The notes under the pieces: model-generated
What the model saw: the letters and a program-made list of their open reading frames with translations, nothing else
What the model was told of the DNA's origin: nothing
Databases searched by the model: none
From: Clostridia bacterium
GTDB lineage: Bacteria; Bacillota_A; Clostridia; Lachnospirales; Cellulosilyticaceae
Direction of reading: 5' to 3'
Length of the DNA stretch: 12,021 nt
Assembly (NCBI GenBank): GCA_029239935.1
Contig: JARBTY010000080.1
Location: 1-12,021 of the forward strand
Program-made: the position numbers and the translations under genes
Part shown: positions 1 through 7,693 of the stretch, one piece after another
How positions within the stretch are numbered: the stretch's first letter is position 1
How the letters are laid out: each line of letters begins with the position of its first letter

Positions 1-396
1 CCAGTGACGCCGGCAACATCAGTTGCAATCTCATTAACTAGCGGACTAGCGTCTAGGAATGGAGAACAACTTACATTATCTGTAAAGCCATATGTTGAGA
101 ATGGTCGTACAATGGCAGGGGTAAGAGATATAGCTGCGCTGCTTAATGTAGATAGTAAAAATATTATATGGGATGCTAAGAATAAAGCAATCTTGATTAA
201 AACAGCTGATAAAGAAATCAACCTTGTAGTTGGTCAATTATATGCGGTTGTAAATGGTGAGAAAGTAGAAATAGATGTAGCACCGCAAATTAAAGACGGC
301 AGAACAGTTCTTCCAATAGCACATATAGCTAGGATTTTAGGAATAAAAGTAGAATTTAATGTTGCTACGAAAGAGGTAACACTTAGTATCAAATAG
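1..396 (+). CDS. C-terminal fragment of a secreted protein with a copper-amine-oxidase-N-like module (5' end off window)
   Basis: The reading frame is open from base 1 and ends at TAG 394-396, so only the C-terminus is present; the first in-window candidate start (GTG at 4) is almost certainly internal. The first residues, PVTPATS, match the end of the Pro/Thr linker in the downstream glycoside hydrolase. The remaining 124 residues align without gaps to that protein's last 124 residues at about 75% identity. The module has two half-repeats of the Cu_amine_oxidN1 type, each with an NGRT or DGRT turn followed by an IA-x-(L/I)-L helix (GRTMAGVRDIAALL and GRTVLPIAHIARIL). No amine oxidase catalytic domain is implied. 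In Firmicutes this module usually sits on secreted proteins and is thought to mediate surface or protein attachment. The missing part is probably another exported carbohydrate-active or surface enzyme. Confidence 0.85.
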   Translation, partial: PVTPATSVAISLTSGLASRNGEQLTLSVKPYVENGRTMAGVRDIAALLNVDSKNIIWDAKNKAILIKTADKEINLVVGQLYAVVNGEKVEIDVAPQIKDGRTVLPIAHIARILGIKVEFNVATKEVTLSIK

Positions 397-433
397 TTTT
401 GTTTATTAAATTTTAAAAAATGATATTTTAATA

Positions 434-483
434 GAGTTCTAAGAGAGCGTAGATTTTATCACTCTCTTAGGGCTCCATTTTTT
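434..483 (+). terminator. Rho-independent terminator of the first gene
   Basis: A 14-bp stem forms between 434-447 and 462-475. Its core, CTAAGAGAG/CTCTCTTAG, is perfect and the base contains two G-U pairs. A T-run follows at 478-483. It lies 38 bases after the stop codon. Confidence 0.75.
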
Positions 484-569
484 GTCAATATTTCTAGGAA
501 AAGTACAATAAAGTTCTTAGAGCTGATTTTTTTATAAGTAATACAGCAATAAAACTAGTAATTCTGCAT

Positions 570-597
570 TTTGCTGTTTAGTGGTTGAAGCTATAAT
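570..597 (+). promoter_or_regulatory. Probable promoter for the family-3 hydrolase gene
   Basis: A perfect TATAAT lies at 592-597. A weak -35 (TTGCTG, 571-576) lies 15 bases upstream; TTTGCT at 570-575 would give 16. Transcription would start near 604 and leave a leader of about 100 bases. The rest of the 397-702 gap holds the upstream terminator (434-483) and no coding signal that I can see. Confidence 0.5.
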
Positions 598-600
598 CAA

Positions 601-646
601 GTTACGTGCAAGAGATGAAAGATATTTCTTTAAGAGGTCTTGTAAC
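601..646 (+). other. Foldable 5' leader segment upstream of the hydrolase
   Basis: GTTAC 601-605 plus CAAGA 609-613 can pair with TCTTGTAAC 638-646, leaving a three-base bulge. Inside, AAAGA 618-622 pairs with TCTTT 627-631. This would form a closed structure at the very start of the predicted leader. It matches no riboswitch class that I recognise and may only stabilise the mRNA. Confidence 0.3.
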
Positions 647-702
647 TAAAGAGAAGTAGTCAGTCATTAGCACTCTAAAAAAATAACAGAGGAGGTTTAT
701 TA

Positions 703-3700
703 ATGGGAAGAAAAGTATTAAGCTTAATTCTAACATTTGCATTATTATTTACGACTGTGCAAATACCTGCTTTTGCAGCAGATGAATCTATTGCTCCAAC
801 GCTTAGCAGCATTGTTCTTGAAAATGGAACTATTGGTTTAAGTCCAGGTTTCAATTCAAATGTAACAGAGTATTCAGCTACCGTACCAAATAATATGGAA
901 AGTATTGATATTAAAGCTGCAGCAGTTACTACTGATTCAGTATATACTATAGAATTTAATGGAGGAGGAGTGACAACTTCTAGTATACTTACATTAGATG
1001 TAAATGACGCAGCACTGCAAGAAGGTGCTAATAAACTTGAGATTATTGTTTCGGATGAAGAAAACAATCATAAAGTTTATACTCTAAATATAACAAGAGC
1101 GCAAGCAGGATACCATGTTATAAGTTATAACTTTAATGCATTAGATGCGGCTGGTCCAGCAGCTCAGCAAATAAAAAGTGGAAGTGCTGTCTTACCACCA
1201 TATGCAGGATACATAGGTATGACAATGCCTGGTGCTACTAGAGAAGGATATATCTTCGCAGGCTGGTATACAACACTTACAGGTGGCCAGCATGAAGCGT
1301 TTGATCCTTTTGCTGCTGTTACAGAGGATGTGACACTTTATGCACAATGGATTGAAAAAGATCATGTAAGATACATTAATACTACTGAACAGAGTCAAAC
1401 AGTTAAACTGGGTTACTCCACTTATTCAGGGGTAAAGCTTCTTAAGATGTCCGATAACTCAGAAGTGCCAGCAGAGGATTTGAATGCTGGAAGTGTGAGC
1501 TATGGGGTATTTAAAGATTTAAATGGAAACGGTACACTTGATCCTTATGAAGATTGGACTAAGAGTGTTGATGTTCGTACAGCAGATCTTGCAAGCCAAA
1601 TGAAAAATGAAGAAATAGCAGGGCTTATGTTATACAGTGGGCACCAAATGAATTGGAAATCTTCTGTTCCAACTCAAGATCAAGTGAAGTTCCTAACAAA
1701 TGATGATCTTAGACACGTACTCATTGCAGGGGAAGTGCCAGCATCAATTGCTGCTCCTTGGAATAATAATGTTCAAGCAATCAGTGAAAAACTTGGACTA
1801 GGCATTCCAGCTAATAACAGTACTGATCCGCGTCATAGCGCTGCAGTAGGCGTTGAGTATTACTCTTCTAATACGGGAACGATTTCACTATGGCCAAATA
1901 GCCTTGGTATTGCAGCGACATTTGACCCTGGAATTATGTATGATTTTGGAAAGATAGCTTCAGCAGAATATCGTGCGCTAGGTATTGCAACAGCGCTCTC
2001 TCCACAAATCGATATTGCAACAGAACCTAGATGGAATCGTACAAATGGTACTTTTGGAGAAGATCCAAAGCTTTCAGCTGACATGACAGAAGCGTATGTA
2101 CAAGGGTTCCAAGGAACTTTTGATGCCAATGGAAATCTCATTGGATGGGGTAACGATAGTGTTAATGCGATGATTAAACACTGGCCAGGCGGCGGAGGTG
2201 GTGAAGCAGGCCGTGATGCACACAATGATCATGGTAAATATTCAGTATATCCAGGCAATAACTTTGATGCACATACTATTCCTTTTGTAGATGGTGCGCT
2301 TCAAGGAACTGCTGCAGATACTACAATGGCGACAGCTGTAATGCCATATTATACAATTTCTTATAACGTAGATCCTTCAGGAAATGACCTTTCTAATGCC
2401 TATAGTGAATATATGCTTACAGATTTACTTCGTAATAAATATAACTTTGACGGTGTAATCTGTACTGACTGGGGCGTTGATAATACCCGTGGATGGGGGC
2501 CAGCTATTGAGCCACTGCCTACCGCTGAACGTTCTAAGTTACTTATTGAAGCAGGTGTTGACCAGTTCGGAGGACAAAATACTTCTGCCTATATATTAGA
2601 GGCTGTAAAGCTGGCGGAAGCTGAGGGAACAGAGGTAAATTTCAGAAGTAAAATGGAAGAATCAGCTTCACGCCTTTTAAAGAATATCTTTAGAACTGGA
2701 TTGTTTGAAAACTCTTACCTTGATGAAGAAGACTCTACAAAAACAGTTGCAAAAGCAGAATTTGTACAAAAAGGTTATGAAGCACAAGTTAAATCTATCA
2801 CTATGATTAAAAATCATAATAATGTTTTACCACTTCAAAGCACTACTAAAGTATATGTACCTAAAAATAATGGACAATACTTATTTAAAGGCGCAGAAAA
2901 GAATTTTACAGTTGTAGATGATCCAGCACAAGCTGATGTTGCGATTGTTCCTTTAAATAGCCCGGCAAGTCCTTTGGCTCCAGACGGTATGTTTGGTGGC
3001 GGATGGTTAGAAAGTACAGGCTACTTCCCACTTACTTTACAATATAGTGAGTATACAGCTGTAAATGCCCGCACGGTATCTATAGCAGGGGACTACAGAA
3101 ACTTTGACTCAAGTAGTAAAATACTTAATCGTAGCTATAAAAATACTAAAATGACAGCAACTAACTTCTCACAATATCAAGTGCTTGCAGCTACTAAAGA
3201 AGCTATGGGCAATAAGCCAGTAATAGCAGTTGTTAATCTTGATAATCCGATGGTATTTACTGAGGTAGATGCAGTTGCAGATGGTATTTTATTACGTTTT
3301 GCATCTAGTGATAATGCTGTACTTGATATCATTACTGGAAATAGAGAACCACAAGGTTTACTTCCACTTCAAATGCCAAAAGATATGGCAGCGGTTGAGG
3401 CACAATATGAAGATGTACCAAGAGATCTAGAATGTTATGTAGATGCGGATGATAATACTTATGACTTCGCATTTGGCCTTAACTGGAGTGGTATCATTAA
3501 TGATGCACGTGTGCAAAAGTATAAAGCAGAGCCTCTTACAAGACCTGTGAATGGTGTGAAAACTGCTGATGCGTATGTAACAGTTACGACTCATACACTG
3601 CCAGTAGGTAAAATTGGAGAAGCATACAATACACAAATTAAAGCTAAAGAATCTAGTGCTGTTTTTACATTAGTAGATGGTAACTTGCCAGCAGGACTGA

Positions 3701-4797
3701 GTTTCTACAATGGCACTATCAGCGGCACACCTACGGCTGCTACACATCAGTATGGTAATCAACTTACTATCAAAACTTCAGCTTCAGGTAAGCAAGATAG
3801 AACCTTCAGAATAACACTGCTTGTTAATGAAACAGGAGCTGTTAACTTAGCAGACCCAAATAAATTATCCATGACTTTAACTTTTGCTAGGGCTAAGGTT
3901 GAAAGCAATTATGAAGCTTCTAAATGGGTGGGATTTAACAGTGCCTATGAGTCTGCGAAGAGTGTGTATGCAAATGCAAGTACTGCTTCTCAGGATGAGA
4001 TTAATCAGGCGACTGTTTCTCTTGTAAGAGCTATGAATATACTTGTGGGTATAGAAGAGCCGGTGGTGGTAGCTGTACCAACAGCATCACTAGCAGAAGG
4101 TACCTATTCTTCTACAAGATATGTAGAATTAGCTACAGCAACAGCTGATGCGGAGATTTACTATACAACTGATGGAACTACCCCTGCTGTTAACAGTACA
4201 AAATACACTACGGCTATAACAGTAAGTAGTTCACAAACAATTAAAGCAATTGCAGTAAAAGGTGGCATAAGTAGTTCTGTAGCTACATTCAGCTATGTCA
4301 TTAAAAAGGATTCAGGGGGCAGTTCGGGTGGAAGCACAGGTGGGAGTACCCCAACACCACCGGTAACCCCAGTGACTCCAACACCACCAGTAGCTCCAGT
4401 GACTCCGGCAACACCAAAATCAGTGACCATATCTTTATCTAGCGGCTTAGCATCAAACGAAGGGGCGAGTATTACATTATATGTAAAACCGTATATACAA
4501 AATGGCCGTACAATGGTAGGTGTGAGAGATATAGCTGCGCTGCTTAATGTAGACAGCAAAAATATTATATGGAATGCTGTAAATAAATCAGTTATCATTA
4601 AAACAGCTGATAAAGAAATAACTCTTGTGGTTAATCAAGGATACGCCCTTGTAAATGGTGAAAGAGTAGAAATAGATGTAGCACCACAGATTAAAGATGG
4701 CAGAACAGTTCTCCCGATAGCGCATATCGCTAGAATATTAGGCATGAAAGTAGAATTTGATTCAAATACTAAAGAAACAAGGTTTATAGTTGAATAG
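703..4797 (+). CDS. Exported multidomain glycoside hydrolase family 3 enzyme
   Basis: The start is ATG 703, with AGAGGAGG at 688-695. Residues 1-26 form a signal peptide (MGRK, hydrophobic core, AFAA/D). Predicted modules in order: cadherin-like beta-sandwich (about 31-133), InlB/Listeria-Bacteroides repeat (137-217, ending YAQW), GH3 (about 222-945), putative Ig domain (957-1043), FIVAR-like helical domain (1054-1116), chitobiase-type C-terminal beta domain with a YYTTDGTTP motif (1126-1200), Gly/Ser and Pro/Thr linker (1203-1240), and a Cu_amine_oxidN1-like module (1241-1364). In GH3, EPRWNRTNGTFGEDP begins at 441, KHWPGG at 492, and the expected nucleophile is Asp589 in VICTDWG. Family members remove terminal beta-linked sugars from oligosaccharides; the substrate here cannot be told. 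There is no LPXTG, dockerin or S-layer motif, so attachment may rest on the C-terminal module, which is shared with the gene upstream. The acid/base residue was not identified. Confidence 0.93.
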   Translation: MGRKVLSLILTFALLFTTVQIPAFAADESIAPTLSSIVLENGTIGLSPGFNSNVTEYSATVPNNMESIDIKAAAVTTDSVYTIEFNGGGVTTSSILTLDVNDAALQEGANKLEIIVSDEENNHKVYTLNITRAQAGYHVISYNFNALDAAGPAAQQIKSGSAVLPPYAGYIGMTMPGATREGYIFAGWYTTLTGGQHEAFDPFAAVTEDVTLYAQWIEKDHVRYINTTEQSQTVKLGYSTYSGVKLLKMSDNSEVPAEDLNAGSVSYGVFKDLNGNGTLDPYEDWTKSVDVRTADLASQMKNEEIAGLMLYSGHQMNWKSSVPTQDQVKFLTNDDLRHVLIAGEVPASIAAPWNNNVQAISEKLGLGIPANNSTDPRHSAAVGVEYYSSNTGTISLWPNSLGIAATFDPGIMYDFGKIASAEYRALGIATALSPQIDIATEPRWNRTNGTFGEDPKLSADMTEAYVQGFQGTFDANGNLIGWGNDSVNAMIKHWPGGGGGEAGRDAHNDHGKYSVYPGNNFDAHTIPFVDGALQGTAADTTMATAVMPYYTISYNVDPSGNDLSNAYSEYMLTDLLRNKYNFDGVICTDWGVDNTRGWGPAIEPLPTAERSKLLIEAGVDQFGGQNTSAYILEAVKLAEAEGTEVNFRSKMEESASRLLKNIFRTGLFENSYLDEEDSTKTVAKAEFVQKGYEAQVKSITMIKNHNNVLPLQSTTKVYVPKNNGQYLFKGAEKNFTVVDDPAQADVAIVPLNSPASPLAPDGMFGGGWLESTGYFPLTLQYSEYTAVNARTVSIAGDYRNFDSSSKILNRSYKNTKMTATNFSQYQVLAATKEAMGNKPVIAVVNLDNPMVFTEVDAVADGILLRFASSDNAVLDIITGNREPQGLLPLQMPKDMAAVEAQYEDVPRDLECYVDADDNTYDFAFGLNWSGIINDARVQKYKAEPLTRPVNGVKTADAYVTVTTHTLPVGKIGEAYNTQIKAKESSAVFTLVDGNLPAGLSFYNGTISGTPTAATHQYGNQLTIKTSASGKQDRTFRITLLVNETGAVNLADPNKLSMTLTFARAKVESNYEASKWVGFNSAYESAKSVYANASTASQDEINQATVSLVRAMNILVGIEEPVVVAVPTASLAEGTYSSTRYVELATATADAEIYYTTDGTTPAVNSTKYTTAITVSSSQTIKAIAVKGGISSSVATFSYVIKKDSGGSSGGSTGGSTPTPPVTPVTPTPPVAPVTPATPKSVTISLSSGLASNEGASITLYVKPYIQNGRTMVGVRDIAALLNVDSKNIIWNAVNKSVIIKTADKEITLVVNQGYALVNGERVEIDVAPQIKDGRTVLPIAHIARILGMKVEFDSNTKETRFIVE

Positions 4798-4817
4798 TTA
4801 GGAATGTCGGATGTAAT

Positions 4818-4841
4818 CAAATAGTGAAATGGTACTATTTC
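4818..4841 (+). terminator. Weak AT-rich hairpin after the hydrolase gene
   Basis: AAATAGT (4819-4825) pairs with ACTATTT (4834-4840), extended by one G-U pair, around a short loop. C's rather than T's follow, so termination would be inefficient. It lies where the -35 of the next promoter would be and could instead be an operator. No better terminator is visible after the stop at 4797. Confidence 0.3.
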
Positions 4842-4851
4842 CCCCTCATTC

Positions 4852-4860
4852 TGGTATAAT
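4852..4860 (+). promoter_or_regulatory. Extended -10 promoter for the DUF6054-like gene
   Basis: TGGTATAAT is a perfect TATAAT preceded by TGn. No good -35 lies 16-18 bases upstream, as is usual for extended -10 promoters. It sits 36 bases before the ATG. Confidence 0.55.
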
Positions 4861-4895
4861 TAAGATAGTAGTAATAACTTATAGGGGGGAAGAAA

Positions 4896-5234
4896 ATGGC
4901 GAAATTCGAAAAACTGGTAAATGGAGATTTTGAGACAATTGTCAGGCAGTTGCACACCGATATTATGCAAGGTGGACTAAGTATGAACTTGGTTGATGAG
5001 AGTAACTATAGTTCTCCAGAAATAAGAGCAGTGGTTAGGGTATATGATAAATACTTTATGAGAAATGGGAATAGGGCAAGTTTAAATCTAACGGTAGTTG
5101 GTACTCAGGATAATATTTTCGTTTCTGCAATAGGTGCAGGAGGAGGGTCAGGTGCGCTTTTTAATTTTAGCTTGGGTGCAGAAAGTGAAATGGCAGATTT
5201 GGTGGCAGATAGTTTACGAAAGATGGGATTATGA
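4896..5234 (+). CDS. DUF6054-like small protein, function unknown
   Basis: This 112-residue protein starts at ATG 4896 behind a G-rich Shine-Dalgarno (six G's at 4884-4889). It has no signal peptide or membrane segment and is probably cytoplasmic. It resembles the DUF6054 family of clostridial proteins: an N-terminal MAKFEKLVNGDF segment, a central strand pattern (RAVVRVYDKY, NRASLNLTVVG), a SAIGAGGGSGALF turn rich in glycine, and a C-terminal helix. I recognise this from memory of the family and could not check it. No biochemical role is known to me. It is a single-gene unit with its own promoter and a strong terminator, so its neighbours give no functional hint. Confidence 0.8.
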   Translation: MAKFEKLVNGDFETIVRQLHTDIMQGGLSMNLVDESNYSSPEIRAVVRVYDKYFMRNGNRASLNLTVVGTQDNIFVSAIGAGGGSGALFNFSLGAESEMADLVADSLRKMGL

Positions 5235-5243
5235 CATTAAAAG

Positions 5244-5286
5244 AAAGCGTTTAAGAGGACATAAAAGTCTTCTTAAGCGCTTTTTT
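5244..5286. terminator. Bidirectional terminator between convergent genes
   Basis: A 17-bp stem pairs 5244-5260 with 5267-5283 around an ATAAAA loop, with two G-U pairs. A T-run (5281-5286) serves the plus strand. The A-rich left flank supplies T's for the minus-strand transcript of the GGDEF gene, which ends at 5307. Confidence 0.85.
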
Positions 5287-5306
5287 AATGGCAGAAATGA
5301 TAACAT

Positions 5307-6542
5307 TTAGTCGCTAATAACAAGCAGTTCCTGTGAAAAATGAATTTTATTCTTTCCGTCCATCTTTGCCTTATACATAAGCTGGTCTACGAATTCCAGC
5401 AGTTTGCTTTGTTTATGATGGGGCTTTTTAAAAATTCCACCAGCTACACCCCCGCTGATGGTTACTTTTATAACCTGTCCATCAACATCAAAGGTGTGAG
5501 TTTCAATAGCGGTTCTGATCTTTTCACAGGTCTCAATACTCTTTTTAGGTATTGGATCAGGAAAAATGATAGCGAACTCCTCACCGCCATACCTGGCAGC
5601 GATATCATTCTGTTGAATATTGGCCATGATCAGTGAGGAGACCTCTCTTAAGATTAAATCCCCTGCTAAATGGCCATAGGTATCATTTACTTTTTTAAAG
5701 TTATCAATGTCCAGCATAGCCACACTAAATGATTCTGTGTAGTCACAAGAACGCTGTATGAACTGCTTATAATATAAATAAAAGGTTTTATGATTATAGA
5801 GATTGGTTAGAAAGTCTTTACAAATCATTTCATTAAGCAGAAGGTTTTTATTTTCTAAATCCTCACATATGTATCCCATGCGGCTTTCCAGCTTATTGAT
5901 TTCTGTGATAAGGGAAGATAGGACATAGCCGAGTAAAAATATGAGTAATATGTTAATAACGGCATTAAAGGACAATAACTCCTTAACATCCAGAAGTGTT
6001 ACTAATACCACATAACATAGTGATACAAAATAGCTGAAATAAAGAGATTTCTTTTGACTAAACAAGATACTTATAAGGACAAGATAGATATAGAACAGAT
6101 GGGACAAAACGCCAAAGTATTGCTTAGAAAAGTATAAAAAGAAGCAGAGAAAAATACCATCCATCAGGGTGAGCCATAGATTGGGCTCGAGATCTTCAAG
6201 ACTTAGGACATGTACCTTATAGATATACGATGTAGCAATAATGAGCGTATATAGGGCATAAACAGCTAAAAAGATCCAAGGATAAACAGTATCAAAGTCC
6301 ATAAAAAAGTTAAAAAATAAAATCATACCAATAATACCCATGGTATTGAGACTAAGATAAGACTCGTACATCATTCTAAGACGAAAAGAATGCATGTGCT
6401 GCAAAATAACACCTCCAAATTCGAAAATGATAGTCATTATTAATATTGCCAGTATAACATAGTTCATAACATTATAAAAGAAATAATTATTATTTTGCAG
6501 CTTATCAGTAGGGGTGAAGGGTGCTCTACAATGATACAGCAA
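5307..6542 (-). CDS. Membrane-bound GGDEF diguanylate cyclase
   Basis: The C-terminal GGDEF domain (about 238-405 of 411) makes cyclic di-GMP from two GTP. It has DIDNFKKVNDTYGH with the metal-binding Asp278, and an intact active-site loop GGEEF at 319-323. The RxxD inhibitory site is QQND (310-313), so product inhibition at that site is probably lost. The N-terminal half has six or seven membrane helices (about 28-47, 66-83, 87-108, 121-139, 144-161, 167-184, 193-213), followed by a short coiled linker. No known ligand-binding sensor domain is recognised. The start is uncertain. The frame opens at a TTG (6542) with no ribosome binding site; ATG at 6467 also lacks one; TTG at 6404 has GGAGG seven bases upstream but would remove the first helix. 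The gene is convergent with the DUF6054-like gene and divergent from the metal operon. Confidence 0.88.
   Translation of the reverse strand: MLYHCRAPFTPTDKLQNNNYFFYNVMNYVILAILIMTIIFEFGGVILQHMHSFRLRMMYESYLSLNTMGIIGMILFFNFFMDFDTVYPWIFLAVYALYTLIIATSYIYKVHVLSLEDLEPNLWLTLMDGIFLCFFLYFSKQYFGVLSHLFYIYLVLISILFSQKKSLYFSYFVSLCYVVLVTLLDVKELLSFNAVINILLIFLLGYVLSSLITEINKLESRMGYICEDLENKNLLLNEMICKDFLTNLYNHKTFYLYYKQFIQRSCDYTESFSVAMLDIDNFKKVNDTYGHLAGDLILREVSSLIMANIQQNDIAARYGGEEFAIIFPDPIPKKSIETCEKIRTAIETHTFDVDGQVIKVTISGGVAGGIFKKPHHKQSKLLEFVDQLMYKAKMDGKNKIHFSQELLVISD
6402..6416 (-). promoter_or_regulatory. Shine-Dalgarno and TTG pair marking an alternative start of the GGDEF gene
   Basis: On the minus strand GGAGG (6416-6412) lies seven bases before TTG (6404-6402), in frame with the GGDEF protein at residue 47. 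It is the only well-placed ribosome binding site near the 5' end of this gene. Starting here would give about 365 residues. Confidence 0.4.
6423..6441. promoter_or_regulatory. Fur-box-like palindrome near the 5' end of the GGDEF gene
   Basis: The 19 bases match the classical Fur consensus GATAATGATAATCATTATC at 16 positions (differences at 3, 11 and 19) and keep the ATGAT/ATCAT dyad with one break. It lies upstream of the Shine-Dalgarno-supported TTG start but inside the longer reading frame. In AT-rich DNA a chance match is possible. Confidence 0.3.
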
Positions 6543-6632
6543 TGGATTATAAGATTGCAGATAAGTTTATCCAGGAAAAAGTAATAATAGTGTCGATATA
6601 AGGCTTTTTAAGATGAAAAAAATAAGGATATG

Positions 6633-6661
6633 TTGAGTGTAAATAGTAAATGTGATAAGAT
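6633..6661 (+). promoter_or_regulatory. Promoter of the metal/ferrosome-like operon
   Basis: TTGAGT (6633-6638) and TAAGAT (6656-6661) are separated by exactly 17 bases, and a TGn precedes the -10. Transcription would start near 6668, about 24 bases before the first gene. I see no clear dyad operator or Fur box overlapping it. Confidence 0.6.
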
Positions 6662-6691
6662 GGGGATACATTAATTTGATAGGAGGATGTC

Positions 6692-7075
6692 ATGAAAATA
6701 CAAGAATCTGGAGAAAACTATCTGGAGACGATTTTGATACTTGAAAATAAAAATGGGCATGTGAGATCAATCGATATTGCAAATGAACTGCACTTTTCAA
6801 AACCAAGTATTAGCAGAGCAGTGGGTATCCTCAAAACGGCAGGATTTATTACAGTAGAACCAAATGGCAATATTGTTCTGACCAACGTAGGAAGAACTAA
6901 GGCTAATGAGATTTATGAAAGGCATCAATTGATTACACTGTATTTAATGGAAACCTTGGGGGTTGATGAAGACCTGGCAGCCCATGATGCCTGTAGAATA
7001 GAACATGTTATTAGTGAGCAGACTTTCAATAGAATCAAATCTCTCGTTGGAGAAAAAGCAGCATTTAATAGGTAA
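6692..7075 (+). CDS. Short DtxR-family metal-dependent transcriptional regulator
   Basis: The start is ATG 6692, with AGGAGG at 6681-6686. The 127-residue protein is shorter than MntR (about 142) and much shorter than DtxR (about 226), so it lacks the SH3-like domain. A winged helix-turn-helix spans about residues 8-65 (SIDIANELHFSKPSISRAV). The dimerisation/metal region has HDACRIEHVISEQ at 98-110, close to HDEACRWEHVMSDE of DtxR. Cys101, Glu104 and His105 therefore match the DtxR primary site and His78 matches His79. The first-helix ligand (Met10 in DtxR, Asp8 in MntR) is Asn9. As first gene of the operon it is probably an autoregulating, iron- or manganese-responsive repressor of the downstream transport genes. 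The metal is inferred from family resemblance only. Confidence 0.88.
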   Translation: MKIQESGENYLETILILENKNGHVRSIDIANELHFSKPSISRAVGILKTAGFITVEPNGNIVLTNVGRTKANEIYERHQLITLYLMETLGVDEDLAAHDACRIEHVISEQTFNRIKSLVGEKAAFNR

Positions 7076-7105
7076 GAACACGGCTTAATACAGAGGAGGT
7101 TTTAT

Positions 7106-7693
7106 ATGGCTAATGATAAGGTTTTTCTTTTTGGCATGACATCAATTCTTTCGTATATGTTAGCAAACAATAAAAAAGGACGTCAAAATAATCAGCTGAG
7201 ACTTCCATCATTTCCGGGTGTTTTAGAGATTAAAAGTGCCATAAAAGGAAGAATAAGGTTTTATATTCCACTGCTGAAAAACAATGCTGATTTGGCAGAG
7301 CGCATCTCAAGCCAACTGCAAAATATCGCACTGATTAAAGAGGTAACAATAAGTCCAGTGACAGCATCTTTGCTGATTGAATATGAATGGGACAAAATAG
7401 AACCTCATGTTCTGGAAGGGGCTGTTATCAAACTCTTTGGTTTGGATGAGCATATTGATAAAAAGCAAATCTCTTTTGTCGAACGGGAGATACACACGAT
7501 GACTGCTGCTGTTAATCAGGCAGTTTTAGAGAAGACAAGTGGCTTTATGGATGCTAAATATATGATGGCAGCAGGGTTTATAGTAATGGGTATTTTAAAA
7601 ATCGTTCAAGGTTCTGCAGCTTCGTTAAATCCATTTAATTTATTGTGGTGGGCCTCTAACATTGTGTTTAAGGGAGGGAGCCATGAGTATTAA
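7106..7693 (+). CDS. HMA-like domain membrane protein, ferrosome-cluster type
   Basis: The start is ATG 7106, with AGAGGAGG at 7092-7099. In this 195-residue protein, residues 1-35 are a weakly hydrophobic then basic leader. Residues about 39-113 form a ferredoxin-like HMA_2-type domain: IKSAIKGRIRF (42-52) as the first strand and ISPVTASLLIEY as the second hairpin. The usual CxxC metal site is absent; G48-R49-x-R51 occupies its place. One or two hydrophobic segments follow near the C-terminus (about 152-167 and 176-188, the latter NPFNLLWWASNIVF). Its last 11 bases overlap the next gene, which suggests translational coupling. I infer an accessory, membrane-attached partner of the ATPase, possibly a fez-type component. 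No direct function can be read from the sequence. Confidence 0.8.
   Translation: MANDKVFLFGMTSILSYMLANNKKGRQNNQLRLPSFPGVLEIKSAIKGRIRFYIPLLKNNADLAERISSQLQNIALIKEVTISPVTASLLIEYEWDKIEPHVLEGAVIKLFGLDEHIDKKQISFVEREIHTMTAAVNQAVLEKTSGFMDAKYMMAAGFIVMGILKIVQGSAASLNPFNLLWWASNIVFKGGSHEY

Noticed and set aside
512..533. Second small terminator (AGTTC/GAGCT with a T-run)
   Set aside because: The stem is five base pairs with a G-U and a three-base loop, too weak beside the terminator at 434-483.
1860..2225. Minus-strand frame inside the hydrolase gene
   Set aside because: It is a shadow of the conserved GH3 catalytic region; the same holds for the other antisense frames in this gene and in the ATPase gene.
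5340..5636. Plus-strand frame inside the GGDEF gene
   Set aside because: It is antisense to the conserved GGDEF domain, with no promoter or ribosome binding site.
6546..6551. Minus-strand TATAAT as promoter of the GGDEF gene
   Set aside because: No convincing -35 is present, and it would start transcription just after the TTG at 6542; left unassigned.
6600..6691. Fur box or DtxR palindrome over the metal operon promoter
   Set aside because: I searched by eye and found only short imperfect dyads, not a believable operator.
7662..7682. Earlier GTG start for the soluble HMA-like protein
   Set aside because: The GGGAGGG at 7672-7678 is correctly spaced for ATG 7683 and would lie inside the coding region of the longer form.
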